From Aralia elata (Eukaryota; Streptophyta; Magnoliopsida; Apiales; Araliaceae): DNA of 64,000 nt. This document shows positions 35,504 to 46,930 of the stretch, piece by piece. Position 1 is the first letter of the stretch, and the number at the start of each line of letters is the position of its first letter. The notes beneath the pieces are model-generated. The model was not told the origin of the DNA and ran no database searches. It saw nothing but the letters and a program-made list of their open reading frames with translations. Location of the stretch: contig CM068383.1 in assembly GCA_034770075.1 (NCBI GenBank), positions 48,255,222-48,319,221 on the forward strand, written 5' to 3'. Position numbers and translations under genes: made by a program.

Positions 35504-35548
35504 TTCACCCTCCCTTATTAGGATTCCGTCCCCGGAATCATCACAAAA
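35504..35548 (-). other. Polypurine tract and pol-end block
   Basis: The plus-strand TTCACCCTCCCTTATTAGGA is purine-rich in sense. The adjacent CCGTCCCCGGAATC is the conserved GATTCCGGGGACGG block found before Tekay 3' LTRs here at 29620, 48915, 55050 and 55270. Confidence 0.75.
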
Positions 35549-37099
35549 TTAGACAAACAGGTTAGGGTAATTTTCCATCATCTTCTCCTCGATTTCCCAC
35601 GTAGCTTCTTCAGCACTGTGGTTTCTCCATATTACCTTAACAGAAGGTATTACTTTATTACGTAAAACCTGTTCTTTCCTATCAACAATTTGCATAGGAA
35701 TTTCTTCATAGGTTAGATCTTTCTCAAACTGGATAGGTTCATATTCTATGATATGCGTGTAATCCTGCTTGTAAGGACGTAAAACTGACACATGGAACAC
35801 GTTATGAACATGCTCTAGTTCCGGAGGTAAGGCGATTTCATAGGCTACCTCGCCTACACGCCTCAACACATCAAAAGGTCCTATAAACCGCGGGCTCAAT
35901 TTTCCTTTCTTTCCAAATCTCATTTTGCCTTTCCAGGGAGACACTTTAAGGAATACATAGGTACCGACGTCGAAGTCTCACTATTGTCTATATTGATCTG
36001 CATACTTCTTCTGTCGATCTTGAGCCGACACTAATCTTGCTCGTATCAATTTAACAACGCTCGCAGTCTGTTGTACCAATTCTGGCCCTAGCAGTTGTCG
36101 TTCACCTACTTCATCCCAGCACAACGGTGTTCTGCACTTTCTACCATACAGAGCTTCATAAGGTGGCATACCGATGCTTGCATGGTAACTGTTTTTGTAA
36201 GCGAACTCCGCCAAAGGTAGATGATCATCACAACTTCCCTTGAAATCCATAATGCATGCTCGTAACATGTCCTCTAAAGTTTGAATTGTCCTTTCGCTCT
36301 GCCCATCTGTTTGAGGATGATAAGTGGTGCTCAGTCTCAATTGCGTTCCCATGCGTTCTTGAAAGCTTCTCCAGAAATTTGCTGTGAACCGTGGGTCGCG
36401 ATCGGACACAATCGATACGGGCACACCATGTCTGGAGACAATTTCTTTGATGTAGAGTTTCGCCAGTTGGTCCAAGTTGAATTTTATTTTGATCGGCAGA
36501 AAGTGTGCCGACTTAGTCAATCGGTCCACAATAACCCAAATAGCATCAAATCCCTTCTAGGTAGTTGGAAGTCCTACCACAAAATCCATTGTGATATGCT
36601 CCCATTTCCATTCCTGTATTTCCAAGGGTTGAAGTAACCCGCTCGGTTTCTGATGTTCAGCCTTGACTCTCTGGCATGTTAAGCATCTGCTGACGCACTC
36701 TGCGACCTCTTTCTTCATATTGGGCCACCAATAATATTGATGAAGATCCCGATACATCTTTGTGCTTCCCGGATGAATCAAGTAACTTGAACTATGAGCT
36801 TCTTGTAGAATTTCTTCCTTTAACTCAGATACCGCTGGCACCCAAATTCTCCCTTCAAATCTTAACAATCCATCACCACCCATACTGATCTTAAGCTTTT
36901 CCCCATCTGAAATTCTTTTTCTCACCTTTTCGCATTCTTCATCGCTGTCTTGTGCTTCCTTTATTTTGTCCAATAGAGTCGGACGAGTATCTACTGCGAA
37001 TAATTTCTCACCAGATTCCTTTGAAAACTTTACTTTGAGCTCCAATCTTGCCATATCCTTAATTAACTCTTCTTGAGCTGTTATCATTACCAACTTACC
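35549..37099 (-). pseudogene. pol: Tekay pol remnant: integrase and chromodomain
   Basis: Reading on the minus strand, the integrase zinc finger comes first (LIHPGSTKMYRDLHQYYWWP, then CLTCQRVKAEHQ). The catalytic core follows, with acidic residues in ITMDFVVGLP, IVSDRDPRF and TDGQSERTIQTLEDMLRACI. After it come a GPF-type linker (GKLSPRFIGPFDVLRRVGE) and a C-terminal chromodomain (VIPSVKVIWRN, EEATWEIEEKM). The chromodomain places it in the chromoviruses; such domains are thought to guide insertion to marked chromatin. One frame runs through, broken by TAG at 36554-36556 and by adjacent TAG/TGA just before 35975. The N-terminal part (protease, RT) is absent because another LTR enters at 37100, and I find no continuation beyond it. 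Confidence 0.88.
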
Positions 37100-39229
37100 T
37101 GTCGACGCCGGGTTCTCGCTTTCTCGTCTCTTTTTAGTCTTTTCCAATTTTAGCCTTTCGATTTAGATGACGTTTGGAAAAGGTCGGCATTGATGTCGAC
37201 GGGGTTTTGAAAGATCGCATTTTTATGATGAGCCAATTAACCAGAGTCGCCAGTTGGTATATTTGAAATGGATGTACCAACTCATCCGAGTTTTCGTTTT
37301 TTATAAATCGCTGGCTCATGTGTGACTCCGAATTAATTGGTCTGCGAATCGAGATTCATAGAGTTCGGGGGCTTGTTTAAGTGAGGGGAAGGTGTTAGGC
37401 ACCCCTCGACTTCCGTGAAACACGGTTACCGCAATCTTGATGCTTTCCTATCCTTTAATTCATGAATGTGTGTGTGCGCGCGCTTGTGTGTGGGTGTGTG
37501 TGTCTATGTGAATGATGGGGTGAGTTTGTATGAAAGAATCATTTGGATTTTTAGGGAAAGTCGTGCTTTAATTTGATAACGCTTCGGAATGTCTTTTCGG
37601 TATACACGAGCAAGCTTTATTCTTTATGAGAAAGGTTTGATTTTAATTTATCAAAACTATGAGATTTTCATTAGGTGTCGTTTTGGCAAAACAAGAGTTT
37701 TAAACCTTCGTCAAAATAGGAATCGAGATCTATACGTTGCTTTCGTGGAACGATCGGGCAATTTCTAGAATCTCTTTCACCCTATGCACAAAGATTCAAT
37801 AAAATGTTACTTATTTGCAAAATCATTTTGTGTGATATTTGAAAACGATTTTCTTTAGCTTTTTCGTTAGATAGGAATCGACATTCATTAGCACTTCTCA
37901 AATTTTAACCTCGTGATTCTAATATCCTACTTTGATTGATTTTATGAAAGTCTTCATTATTTGGCTTTGAAATCAATTTCGTGTCATAAATCAAATCAAG
38001 CATTAAAATGCGTTGGGGCTATTCATGGGCATGTAAGCCATCAAAATGTCCCCGAACGCCAACAATCACAAATTTCACTATTTCAGGGCCTTAAGCACGA
38101 TTCTCGCCTTAGCGTCGTTTTAAGGCCCAACGGTTACACGTTTACAACGAAGGATTACATTGTTCCTAAATACATACGTCAAAATTTGTCCATCATCGGA
38201 TTCGGACCATGGCGTCACGCTCCTAGGCTCACATCCACAATTTATCACAAACATCAAATAGATACAATAACATAACTAACAACGGATTATTTAACGCCCC
38301 ACAATGGTCCAAATTTAACAATCTAAATAGATCAATTCCACCTAATGTATATATCGTTATGAACGAGCAAAAACCTCACCCAATGGATATCATCGGATTA
38401 TTAGGGAGAAATTTGTTCCGATGGAAACCTCTCTAATAATTCCTAATCCATTGTTCCACAATAATTTTCATGAAATCTACATTTAATTCAATCAAATCAT
38501 ATAATAGAAATTGATATAACAAAAGAGATTTCACCTTGCGATTGATATCCAAATGAATGTAAATTTGATGTATTCGAATAGAAGGAGAAATATATGTGAT
38601 ACAATCAACTCAAGAGATATTAATCCTCACTTTTTCCTTCCTTTCTCTCCTATTTTGTTGCAAAATTATGGTGTTTTTTCCTCTCTATTTCCGATTTTTT
38701 GCTGCTGTTTTCCGCTGGAACTCTTCCTCTTTCAAATTTTTGCTGAACCTCCTGTATGCTGCCTGAAGCTGGCTTAAATAGGCTGGCCAGAGCCAGCCGC
38801 AGATCTATCTGCGGCTGGCCGCAGATGGATCTGCGGCTGGCCAGCTGGCACGCCTCCCATCGCACTCAGCTGGTAGTGCTGATTTCCTGGTTTCCGTGCT
38901 GGCGCACCCACTTGGCCGCAGATCTATCCGCGGCTGGCGGGCTTGACTTTCTCGATTTTCGTGCCACGCCTCGATTTTCGTGCTGCAACGTCGGTTTTCG
39001 CTGACAGGCTCGTATTCTGCAGTCCGAGAATCATTGAGAAGCGCGCCACACCTTCCGGGAATGCCAAATTCGGATAGCCCTGCTATCATGTCGATTTCGG
39101 CTGCAAATTATCATGGTGGCGTCGAGTGTCCGTACTTTTCCTATCTTTTGCTCTCGCAGGCCGATCCATTTGACGAATTTGCCCTCCTGTCAAGGTTAGT
39201 ATACGAAGTGCAAAATTTGGGTGTCTACA
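37100..39229 (-). mobile_element. 3' LTR of Tat-like element, same family as solo LTR
   Basis: The 2130-bp LTR ends on the plus strand in GGTGTCTACA at 39229. GCTGCCCCTCTTT follows, the reverse of an AAAGAGGGGCAGC polypurine tract, so this is the 3' LTR of a minus-strand element extending to the right. Its left end enters the Tekay integrase. GCCGCAGATGGATCTGCGGC-type words lie at about 38797-38845 and 38913-38938. A TGGCGACTCTGG motif about 150 bp from its 3' end resembles the tRNA-Arg primer site of Tat/Ogre elements. A GT-rich microsatellite lies near 37466-37502. Open frames at 38553-39255 cross it without any domain. Confidence 0.8.
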
Positions 39230-39242
39230 GCTGCCCCTCTTT
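39230..39242 (-). other. Polypurine tract of Tat-like element
   Basis: In sense this is AAAGAGGGGCAGC directly before the TGTAGACACC start of the LTR. Confidence 0.8.
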
Positions 39243-39300
39243 ATCATGTTTATGAAATGTTAAATGAAATGAACAGGATAAAGAATAGACACTCGATGCA

Positions 39301-39370
39301 TGAATGACAGTGCATAAGAATTGACAATACATACATGAATGACAGTGCATAAGAATTGACAATACATACA
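39301..39370. repeat. 35-bp perfect tandem duplication
   Basis: Two identical 35-bp units beginning TGAATGACAGTGCATAAG lie side by side, between the polypurine tract and the 139-bp array. Confidence 0.9.
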
Positions 39371-39503
39371 TGATGCAACACATATAGCTTATGATGCAAC
39401 ATAAGATGCAATGCATGCAAGACATTCGTAAGAGTGTCAATGTATCAACCCCTTGACCGTGTTCGTTAGTCTTTGGGTTCACTCCTTCAATCTATCGTCT
39501 CGT

Positions 39504-40514
39504 TCGGGGCCGGGTATCGTCGCCGGTCACCCATCGCGTAACCCCCGGTTATCGTCGCCGGTTGGTTATCTTGTCGGAGCCGGTTATCGTCGCCGGTCAT
39601 CCATCTCGTGATCGCCGGTTATCGTCGCCGGTCGATCGTCATGTCGGGGCCGGGTATCGTCGCCGGTCACCCATCTCGTAACCCCCGGTTATCGTCGCCG
39701 GTTGGTTATCTGTCGGAGCCGGTTATCGTCGCCGGTCATCCATCTCGTGATCGCCGGTTATCGTCGCCGGTCGATCGTCATGTCGGGGTCGGGTATCGTC
39801 GCCGGTCACCCATCTCGTAACCCCCGGTTATCGTCGCCGGTTGGTTATCTGTCGGAGCCGGTTATCGTCGCCGGTCATCCATCTCGTGATCGCCGGTTAT
39901 CGTCGCCGGTCGATCGTCATGTCGGGGCCGGGTATCGTCGCCGGTCACCCATCTCGTAACCCCCGGTTATCGTCGCCGGTTGGTTATCTGTCGGAGCCGG
40001 TTATCGTCGCCGGACATCCATCTCGTGATCGCCGGTTATCGTCGCCGGTCGATCGTCATGTCGGGGCCGGGTATCGTCGCCGGTCACCCATCTCGTAACC
40101 CCCGGTTATCGTCGCCGGTTGGTTATCTGTCGGAGCCGGTTATCGTCGCCGGACATCCATCTCGTGATCGCCGGTTATCGTCGCCGGTCGATCGTCATGT
40201 CGGGGCCGGGTATCGTCGCCGATCACCCATCTCGTAACCCCCGGTTATCGTCGCCGGTTGGTTATCTGTCGGAGCCGGTTATCGTCGCCGGTCATCCATC
40301 TCGTGATCGCCGGTTATCGTCGCCGGTCGATCGTCATGTCGGGGCCGGGTATCGTCGCCGGTCACCCATCGCGTAACCCCCGGTTATCGTCGCCGGTTGG
40401 TTATCTGTCGGAGCCGGTTATCGTCGCCGGTCATCCATCTCGTGATCGCCGGTTATCGTCGCCGGTCGATCGTCATGTCGGGGCCGGGTATCGTCGCCGG
40501 TCACCCATCGCGTA
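39504..40514. repeat. 139-bp higher-order tandem repeat
   Basis: About 7.3 units of 139 bp (the first is 140) make up the array. Each unit contains four subunits of 38, 31, 38 and 32 bp, all sharing the core TATCGTCGCCGGT. Units differ by a few bases only. It is far more GC-rich than its surroundings. It lies about 260 bp from the polypurine tract, where Tat/Ogre-lineage elements are known to carry tandem repeats. Overlapping open frames spaced 139 bp apart are by-products of the repeat. Confidence 0.95.
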
Positions 40515-40894
40515 AACTTTTCACTTCAACACGTCAAATGGCTTCAAGGGAGCAAGGTGGGGCCCACCAAGGCCAGCCGCAGATGGATCTGCGGCCAGCC
40601 GCAGATACATCTGCGGCCATGATCGGGCCTTAAATCCAACGCGGCTCCTCCAGATCTGTCACTTTCAACTTGTAATCCAAAGAGATTCTCTCGATTTTTC
40701 TCGTTCGCAAGGGCTTTTTGTCGATTTTTTCAACTTTCCTGCAAAAACTGTTCCGGTAGGATTGATCTACACGCTACAGGTAACACTTTGACCGGTCACT
40801 TTTTAATCTCGTCAATGTTTTGCTATACATTTGACTATTTGCATGTTTAGAGATAAAATGTATGCTTTACAATGCTATGTAATGTACCTAGCAT
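40515..40894 (-). mobile_element. Internal remnant of Tat-like element, non-coding
   Basis: This stretch contains two GCCGCAGATGGATCTGCGGC-type words (40573-40618) like those of the flanking LTR family. The rest is AT-rich and unrecognised. I find no pol frame of this element to the right. Confidence 0.45.
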
Positions 40895-41485
40895 AGCTCA
40901 CCAAAATAGACCAAAAACAGTTGAATTCGCCCAAATCTGGTCAACCGGCACCCCGCACTCAATTTTAGCCTTCTTGGGCATGCCCCGCACCGGGATACCG
41001 GAGGTTATCTTGGCCCAGCGCACCCTGCGCTCGATTCAAGTCTTTTTGGGCATGCCCCGCGCCGGACAAATTCTACACGGACCTCCGTTGGTAAAATGGC
41101 GATAACTTTCTTATACGAACTCGGAATTAGGTGATTCAAGAGGTTCTAGAAAGCTAAGAAGTAGCTCTACAACTTTCATTCTTTGAGTTCTGAGAAATAA
41201 TGGTTGGAGCTATGCTAACAATGGCCTTGAAGTGGCTGCTATGTAAATGACTAGCTGAAAGTTCAACAAGGCATCACCAAACATTGAGGTTCAAAAAGCT
41301 TTTGGTCTAATTCTTACAAAACTAAGTAAAAACACATAAAAGCATTAGATAACACATAAAAACAATATAAACCACATTATATAATAATAAGATAAAAATA
41401 CATAAAAACCAAACGAAATAGCTTAGGACTTACAAATTATCAAGCTCAAATGTACTTAATTTGTGTATATAAAACACACTCATCA
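40895..41485 (-). mobile_element. Athila-like LTR fragment, minus strand
   Basis: The right edge at 41485 is the LTR start TGATGAGTG in sense, and the first 200 bp match the LTR 8890-10798. Module copy 41099-41177 and words around GGGCATGCCCCGCACCGG (about 40950-41065) follow. The 3' part is lost near 40895. There is no polypurine tract on its upstream side, so it is a solo or 5' LTR fragment. Confidence 0.7.
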
Positions 41486-41486
41486 G

Positions 41487-41561
41487 TGGCTCTAGTGAAC
41501 CAAACTAGAATAAAAGTCTATAATCAATCCGGGTAGAATATAGTATTCTATAAGTGCATGC

Positions 41562-41596
<35 letters not shown>

Positions 41597-42277
41597 ATCC
41601 AACATGATTCGCATGTTAATTAATATGACGCGTATTTTATATATATATGTGCATGCGCGCTAAACAAGATGAGACAATTAATAACAAATCCCTCATAGTA
41701 ATTATATTAAGTTGTAACGTTCAAGCATATTTGGAATATCGAACGTCGCCTTCTAGCATGGTAAAGCGATAGAGTATTGAATATTTAATACGAGTTTATT
41801 GTGCACACACAAGACGAGTATTAAATATTTAAGATGTTGCTTTATCACATTTGATGCTTATTAAGGAATTGAACATTACCGCTTTGTTGCGCACACACAA
41901 GGGCTGTATTTTTCTCTTCACATATATGGAAGTGCTAGGTTAGACTTAACTTAAATTATTTTAGTTTGGATGTGCACACACTTGACATTATAATCTAAGA
42001 GAAAAAATACAAGGAGTTACATAGTGATGTAATTGACAATAGTTGTCTACCTATTTATTTGTATATTGTTTGTTATGCACACATAAGGCTATATACATTT
42101 GAAATGGGATCCTTATTCTCACTAGCAAATTAGATTTGTTGAACTATATAATGAGGGTAATATACTTTGAAGAAAATAGTGGGAGATACCAATTTAAATA
42201 AATACCTAATTTATTTTGATAATTAAAATGAATGTTTGCTAAAATGTTGTTTAAATTTCACATGTAGAATTTTATAA
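41487..42277 (+). other. Copia leader with repeated stem-loops
   Basis: The untranslated leader before the copia gag is AT-rich. Four copies of a GCACACACAAG-like word lie at 41801-41813, 41889-41901, 41971-41981 and 42075-42087. Three sit in loops of inverted repeats: 41780-41791 with 41818-41829 (12 of 12 pairs), 41950-41959 with 41991-42000 (9 of 10) and 42060-42066 with 42091-42097 (7 of 7). The element's 5' LTR and primer site are not identified. Confidence 0.5.
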
Positions 42278-43330
42278 ATGTCAAACTCACTATCACTGCG
42301 TAGCATACTTGATGCTAACAAACTTACTGGACCGAATTACACGGACTGGTTAAGGAATCTTAGAATTGTTCTCACGGTTGAAAAGATTTCTTATGTCCTA
42401 AATTCGTCCGTCCCCGCAACTGTTGCGGAAACAACCTCTGAGGAAGTGATTGTCACTTTTAGAAAGTGGCAAGATGATGCAATGATGGCTCAATTCATCA
42501 TGCTCGCATCCATGAGTAACGAGCTTCAGCGTCAGCATGAGAAAATGGATGCTCCTACTATATACTGTTGCACCTCAAGGAGATGTATGGTGAGCAAAGT
42601 AGGACTACAAGATATCAAATATCTAAGGAGTTCTTCCGATCTCGGATGACCGAGGGCACTACCGTTAAGACACATGTCCTAAAGATAATCAATCTGATTG
42701 AACAACTTGGACAGTTGGGTTTCATGATGGGCGGGGAGTTAAGTCAAGATCTGATCTTGCATACACTCCCTGACGCCTTCTCATAATTTGTTGTGAATTT
42801 TCACATGAATAAGTTGGACGTTAGCTTGCCTGAGTTACTTAATATATTGAAAACTGCTAAAGGCCACTTTCCATCCAGTAAGAACCATGTCTTAATGGTG
42901 GATGATTCTTCCAAGAAGAGGAAGAGGCCCAAGGTTACTTCTGAAAAGAAGAAAACCAAGAAGGCTAAGGGCAAGGCGAAGGGAAAGGATAAGAAGAAAG
43001 TTGATCCTGATAGCAAAGGAATATGCTTCCATTGCAATAAGCCGGGTCACTGGAAGAGGAACTGCAAGAAGTTTCATACGGAACTAAAGCAGAAGAAGCT
43101 TGGAGAAGCTTCAACTTCCGATCAAGGTTTGTTCATGATTGAAATTAATTTTTCTGAAAGTCAAAATTCTACTTGGGTATTGAATACCGGTTGTGGTTCT
43201 CACATATGTAATACTATGCAGGGACTAAGCAGAAGTAGAAAGCTGAACAAGGATGAAGTCGTCCTATGAGTGTGAAATGGAGCAAAGGTTGCTACATTAG
43301 CTGTAGGAACTTATGGTTTAGCACTGCCTA
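42278..43330 (+). pseudogene. gag: Ty1/copia gag with start of protease (broken)
   Basis: The start MSNSLSLRSILDANKL leads into the copia gag motif LTGPNYTDWLRNLRIVL. A frameshift near 42560 moves the frame to LKEMYGEQSRTTRYQISKEF, and a TAA at 42784-42786 precedes the next segment. A lysine-rich stretch follows, then a CCHC zinc knuckle (CFHCNKPGHWKRNC) and the protease opening STWVLNTGCGSHIC. In copia elements this is DTG, so N replaces the catalytic D. The sequence ends at 43330 where a Tekay LTR begins. Integrase and RT are not found. The gag-knuckle-protease order and the absence of a separate pol frame fit copia; I cannot settle the lineage. Confidence 0.85.
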
Positions 43331-45672
43331 TGTAACGAATGTGATTTTTTGTGAATAAATAAAATATTTATTGAGTTAAATAAATATTTTAGTTGATTTA
43401 TTTATTGAATAAAATAAATAATTGATGGTGTTATTGTGGAGTAATTGTGTTAAGTGTGTTAGATTAATTGAATTAATTAGAAGTTTAATTAATTTGTCTA
43501 GTAATTCGAATGATTAAATGGAAAATTTATTATAAAGTTTAATTTAATTTGTATGATTATAATTTAATTGTTTAAAGGTGTGACAATTGAACATATTATA
43601 TAATAAGTATTTACCAAACAAAGCCTTGTGGCTTTTGAATTTCTAAATTAATATAGTTTTGCCAAACATAGCCTTATGGCTTTTAAATTGTGTAACTGAT
43701 GTTTTAAAATTACAATACGTGATTATTATTTCATCAGTTTTTATTTGAAATCTTTGTCAGTTTATTTTTCTAAATTAAAAGAAAGAAAAGTCTGAGAGTT
43801 GAGAGCTTTTGAGAAGTTCTGAGAGAAAAAAATTACAGAGAAAGTTTGAGAGCTTGGTGAGATTGAAGAAGAGAAGTACTCTATCATTTTGCTTTGCTTA
43901 ATTAAGGAAATATGGGTAAATTCTTAAGCTTTTATTGTGTTCTTCATGGTTTAATTGAGAATTTATTTTATTTCTCTTTAAATGGATTTTGATGGATTAT
44001 TTGTTGAAAAGTTGTTTATGTATGTTGGTTAGCATGTATAAATGATTATATATTGTTTATAATCAGGTTTAATTGAGTTAATCCATGATAGTGTGTTTTT
44101 TTTTTAAAAAAAAAAGAGTTTTGGTTTTACAGTGAAAGCTCACAAGTATGGCTTGTATGTATAAAAAATTGGTGCTCAATTCAGATATTAAACTGTAAAT
44201 TTATTGTGGATTATGTTAATTAGTTAAGAAACGAAATGAATGCAAGTGGAATGGATTAAATTGGTTAGGAAACGAATTCGTGGTATTTGATTTCACTAAT
44301 ATGTCAAGAATATGAAATAGAACATGAATTGTGATATTTGAATCCTTAATTTGGTTATTTGAAGGTTCTAAGATGTTGAAATGATTCTATAAATATTTAA
44401 GTTTTGTATTTGTTAAGTTCATAGCGTTTGTGATTAGCTGAATGTAATTTAAGGTATTGAATGTATGGATTTTGGAAAGAAACAGAGTTTGTTCGCGCTG
44501 CAGCAACTGAGTCTGCGTCGCAGTGCGGCCGCGCCGGAAGCAGATCAGTCCCTGTATGAATGCAGCGCGGCCGCGCTGGTTGCAAGAGTAAAAGTGGCGC
44601 GGCCGCGCCAGTACTAGAGCAGACCCAGTGATGAGTTTTTATATGCATAGCTTGGGTAAAGATAAGTTAGCATATTTTAATGTATGAAGAGGATCGTAAA
44701 GCATGTTATAAGATTTAATATCATAATATAGTTGCTCATATGATGATTATAAGTTATGAATCAATAAGTTATATAGATTTGTAACTCGATGTCCGTAAGG
44801 GTTGGAGATATAATTATACGTTATGTCCTATGTCATGTGATGGTATAGATTTCTGATTTGTGCTATGTGGTTAGTTAGAGAGTTCAGATCATGAATTAAG
44901 TTAGTATCTTGTACTAAAGTGGAAAATGAAATTTTTAGTTATAGTTGTAATGAATTAATTTATACTGTGATCCTAATAGTATGTAGGACATTTGGTGAAC
45001 GTAAATTGTGATTGTGTAGATTACGTGCGAGGCAAGTTTCTAAACTTCATTCTTTTACATTGTGCAAGTTTCCTAACCTTTGCTACGTTGTTATTTAGCG
45101 AGGTTTCTTAATTTTGTTCAACGCCTAAGCTGTTGACTAAGCTTTCTAGTTCCTTCGAAAGCGTTACTTCGATAAATAATATTTATTCGATTATGAATCA
45201 TTGTTATTCTTTTTAAAGTATCATTAATCGGGATTATATTATTATCAAATCTTTGAATGATTATCGAACCCTTCTAATTCGACTAGTTCATAGTTGATGA
45301 GCGTTCTAAAATCTAGAATTTCTGTTGAAGCTATTCCAAACCAAACTTCATTTGGTACGGACTCCAACGGTAAAGCTGAGATGAACAACCCTAATATAGG
45401 GGATAATACACTACACAATAGCGTTAAAATATTTGTGCATAATACATTGTACAAAGGGCTGATCCCCCCGAGTACGAGACGGATAGTCTATAGTCTATAA
45501 GACTGTTAAAGGTTACAGTATAGATACTTGTTAACCTATGACATAGTTCGAGGTCTTATGACCCTCAGATTCATTTTTAATCTTGAAATCTATATTCAAT
45601 TCTTGACCCAAGCTATCCGTTAAGCTTTCAGACTTTTGATTATTATTGATTGATTTCAAAAAAGCTGTTACA
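43331..45672 (+). mobile_element. Tekay-type LTR, plus strand, 3' end uncertain
   Basis: It begins TGTAACGAATGTGATTTTTTG and resembles the LTR start at 55307. It holds GC words at 44523-44535, 44562-44577 and 44596-44609, and the LTR hairpin CCC-TAATATA-GGGG at 45389-45402 followed by GGGCTGATCC. The usual ending with GTGAGCACC and GGGGGCGTTACA is missing, so the LTR is probably truncated near 45660. No target duplication could be confirmed. Confidence 0.6.
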
Positions 45673-46930
45673 CCTCAATTAAAATCTACTTTGATTTCTT
45701 TTGATGACTTATGCTTTGACATATTCCTTAATACCTTTAGGGTATAATATAGGGTATGCTTGGGTATAATAAGTTATACATGGAGATAGGTGAATGATCA
45801 ACAGAGAATCTACCGCTTCTAGTAAAAGGAGAGAATGTCCTATGTGATTCGATAAATGACAATTCAGTAGCCCTTGGCCAAGGCAGAATGAAATTAGAAA
45901 GTTGTTTCTAATTTGCATTATTTAGAATTGTGCATTTAAGAATCGAAATACATATAATTAAATAAAATAAGACTTGACAGTAATTCCATGTCTTATATTT
46001 AATTGAGACATTATATGGTAGAAAGATTGAATTGCACGGTAACTATTCACTAAAAGGTTCTTTTGTGATTAATGTTGAAATGTATATTATTTGGAAAGTC
46101 GTTAATCGCTAAGGGGGCTTACCCTTATTGTAGAATAAATATTATTTAATTAAATGAATTAAATAGTTTAATTTATTTATTTAAATAAGATTAGAATTGT
46201 TCTAATAAATTTATTCACAATCGATTTAACATGAAGAACCTAAAGGGTCACACCGCAAAAAGAAAATATTTATTTAAGAAGTAAATGACATAATCGTAAT
46301 AATAAGTTAAGTGTATTTAATTTAAACTATCGTGATAGAATAAATTAAATAACTTAATATTTATTATTTAGTATTTTGGAAATACTAAATTATAAATTAA
46401 TAAGAGGAGTCTTATTATTATTACTATTATTATTATTTTATTTGTTAAATGGGTTAGGAATTAATTAATAGGAGTATTCTCATAATTAATAAAACCCTAA
46501 TCCTAAATAGTTTAGGAGGTTTGCCTACATCTATAAATAAGAGATGTCTTATTATGATTTAGGGTTACACACCCTTCCATGAGAATTGGGAGAATACTCA
46601 TAATTCTATAGAGATAAAACTAGGGTTTGCCATCACCATCTTCTTGAATAAGTATTATTCCTTGGTGGATTACCTCTAGAGGCCAAACACTTGGGTGACT
46701 TGCATTAATCAAAAGAAGGAATCTTCGTGAAGGATTTTTGGAGTAGAACTCGTACTTGAGGAAGCTAGTTTCTACAAGGGTATAATTCTAATTCTCTATC
46801 TTCATTTGTTAATTAATAATTGCGCATAAAGATCAATTCTGGTTATGGTTTGTAAATTTTAAATTCTGATTTATCTCGCTTCTGCTATATTTGTATGCAA
46901 GTTGATTGTATGCTCATGGATATTACAAAC
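45673..46930 (+). mobile_element. Non-coding retroelement remnant with promoter-like sequence
   Basis: I see no gene here. TATAAATA at 46532-46539 follows a CCTAATCCTAAATAG stretch and precedes a leader-like sequence, so part of it may be the 3' LTR of the copia element. Its edges cannot be placed and no matching 5' LTR is visible. Confidence 0.35.

Noticed and set aside
39504..40514. Regular repeat array that could be mistaken for CRISPR
   Set aside because: Units are contiguous and the whole 139-bp unit is repeated, with no unique spacers and no cas genes; the setting is a plant retrotransposon.
39608..40633. Series of overlapping open frames of 70-85 codons with GYRRRS and SSPV repeats
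   Set aside because: They are spaced exactly 139 bp apart and follow the tandem repeat, whose length is not a multiple of three. They are repeat by-products, not proteins.
45673..46930. Possible host gene promoter with TATAAATA at 46532
   Set aside because: No coding region follows and the sequence resembles LTR promoter and leader regions.
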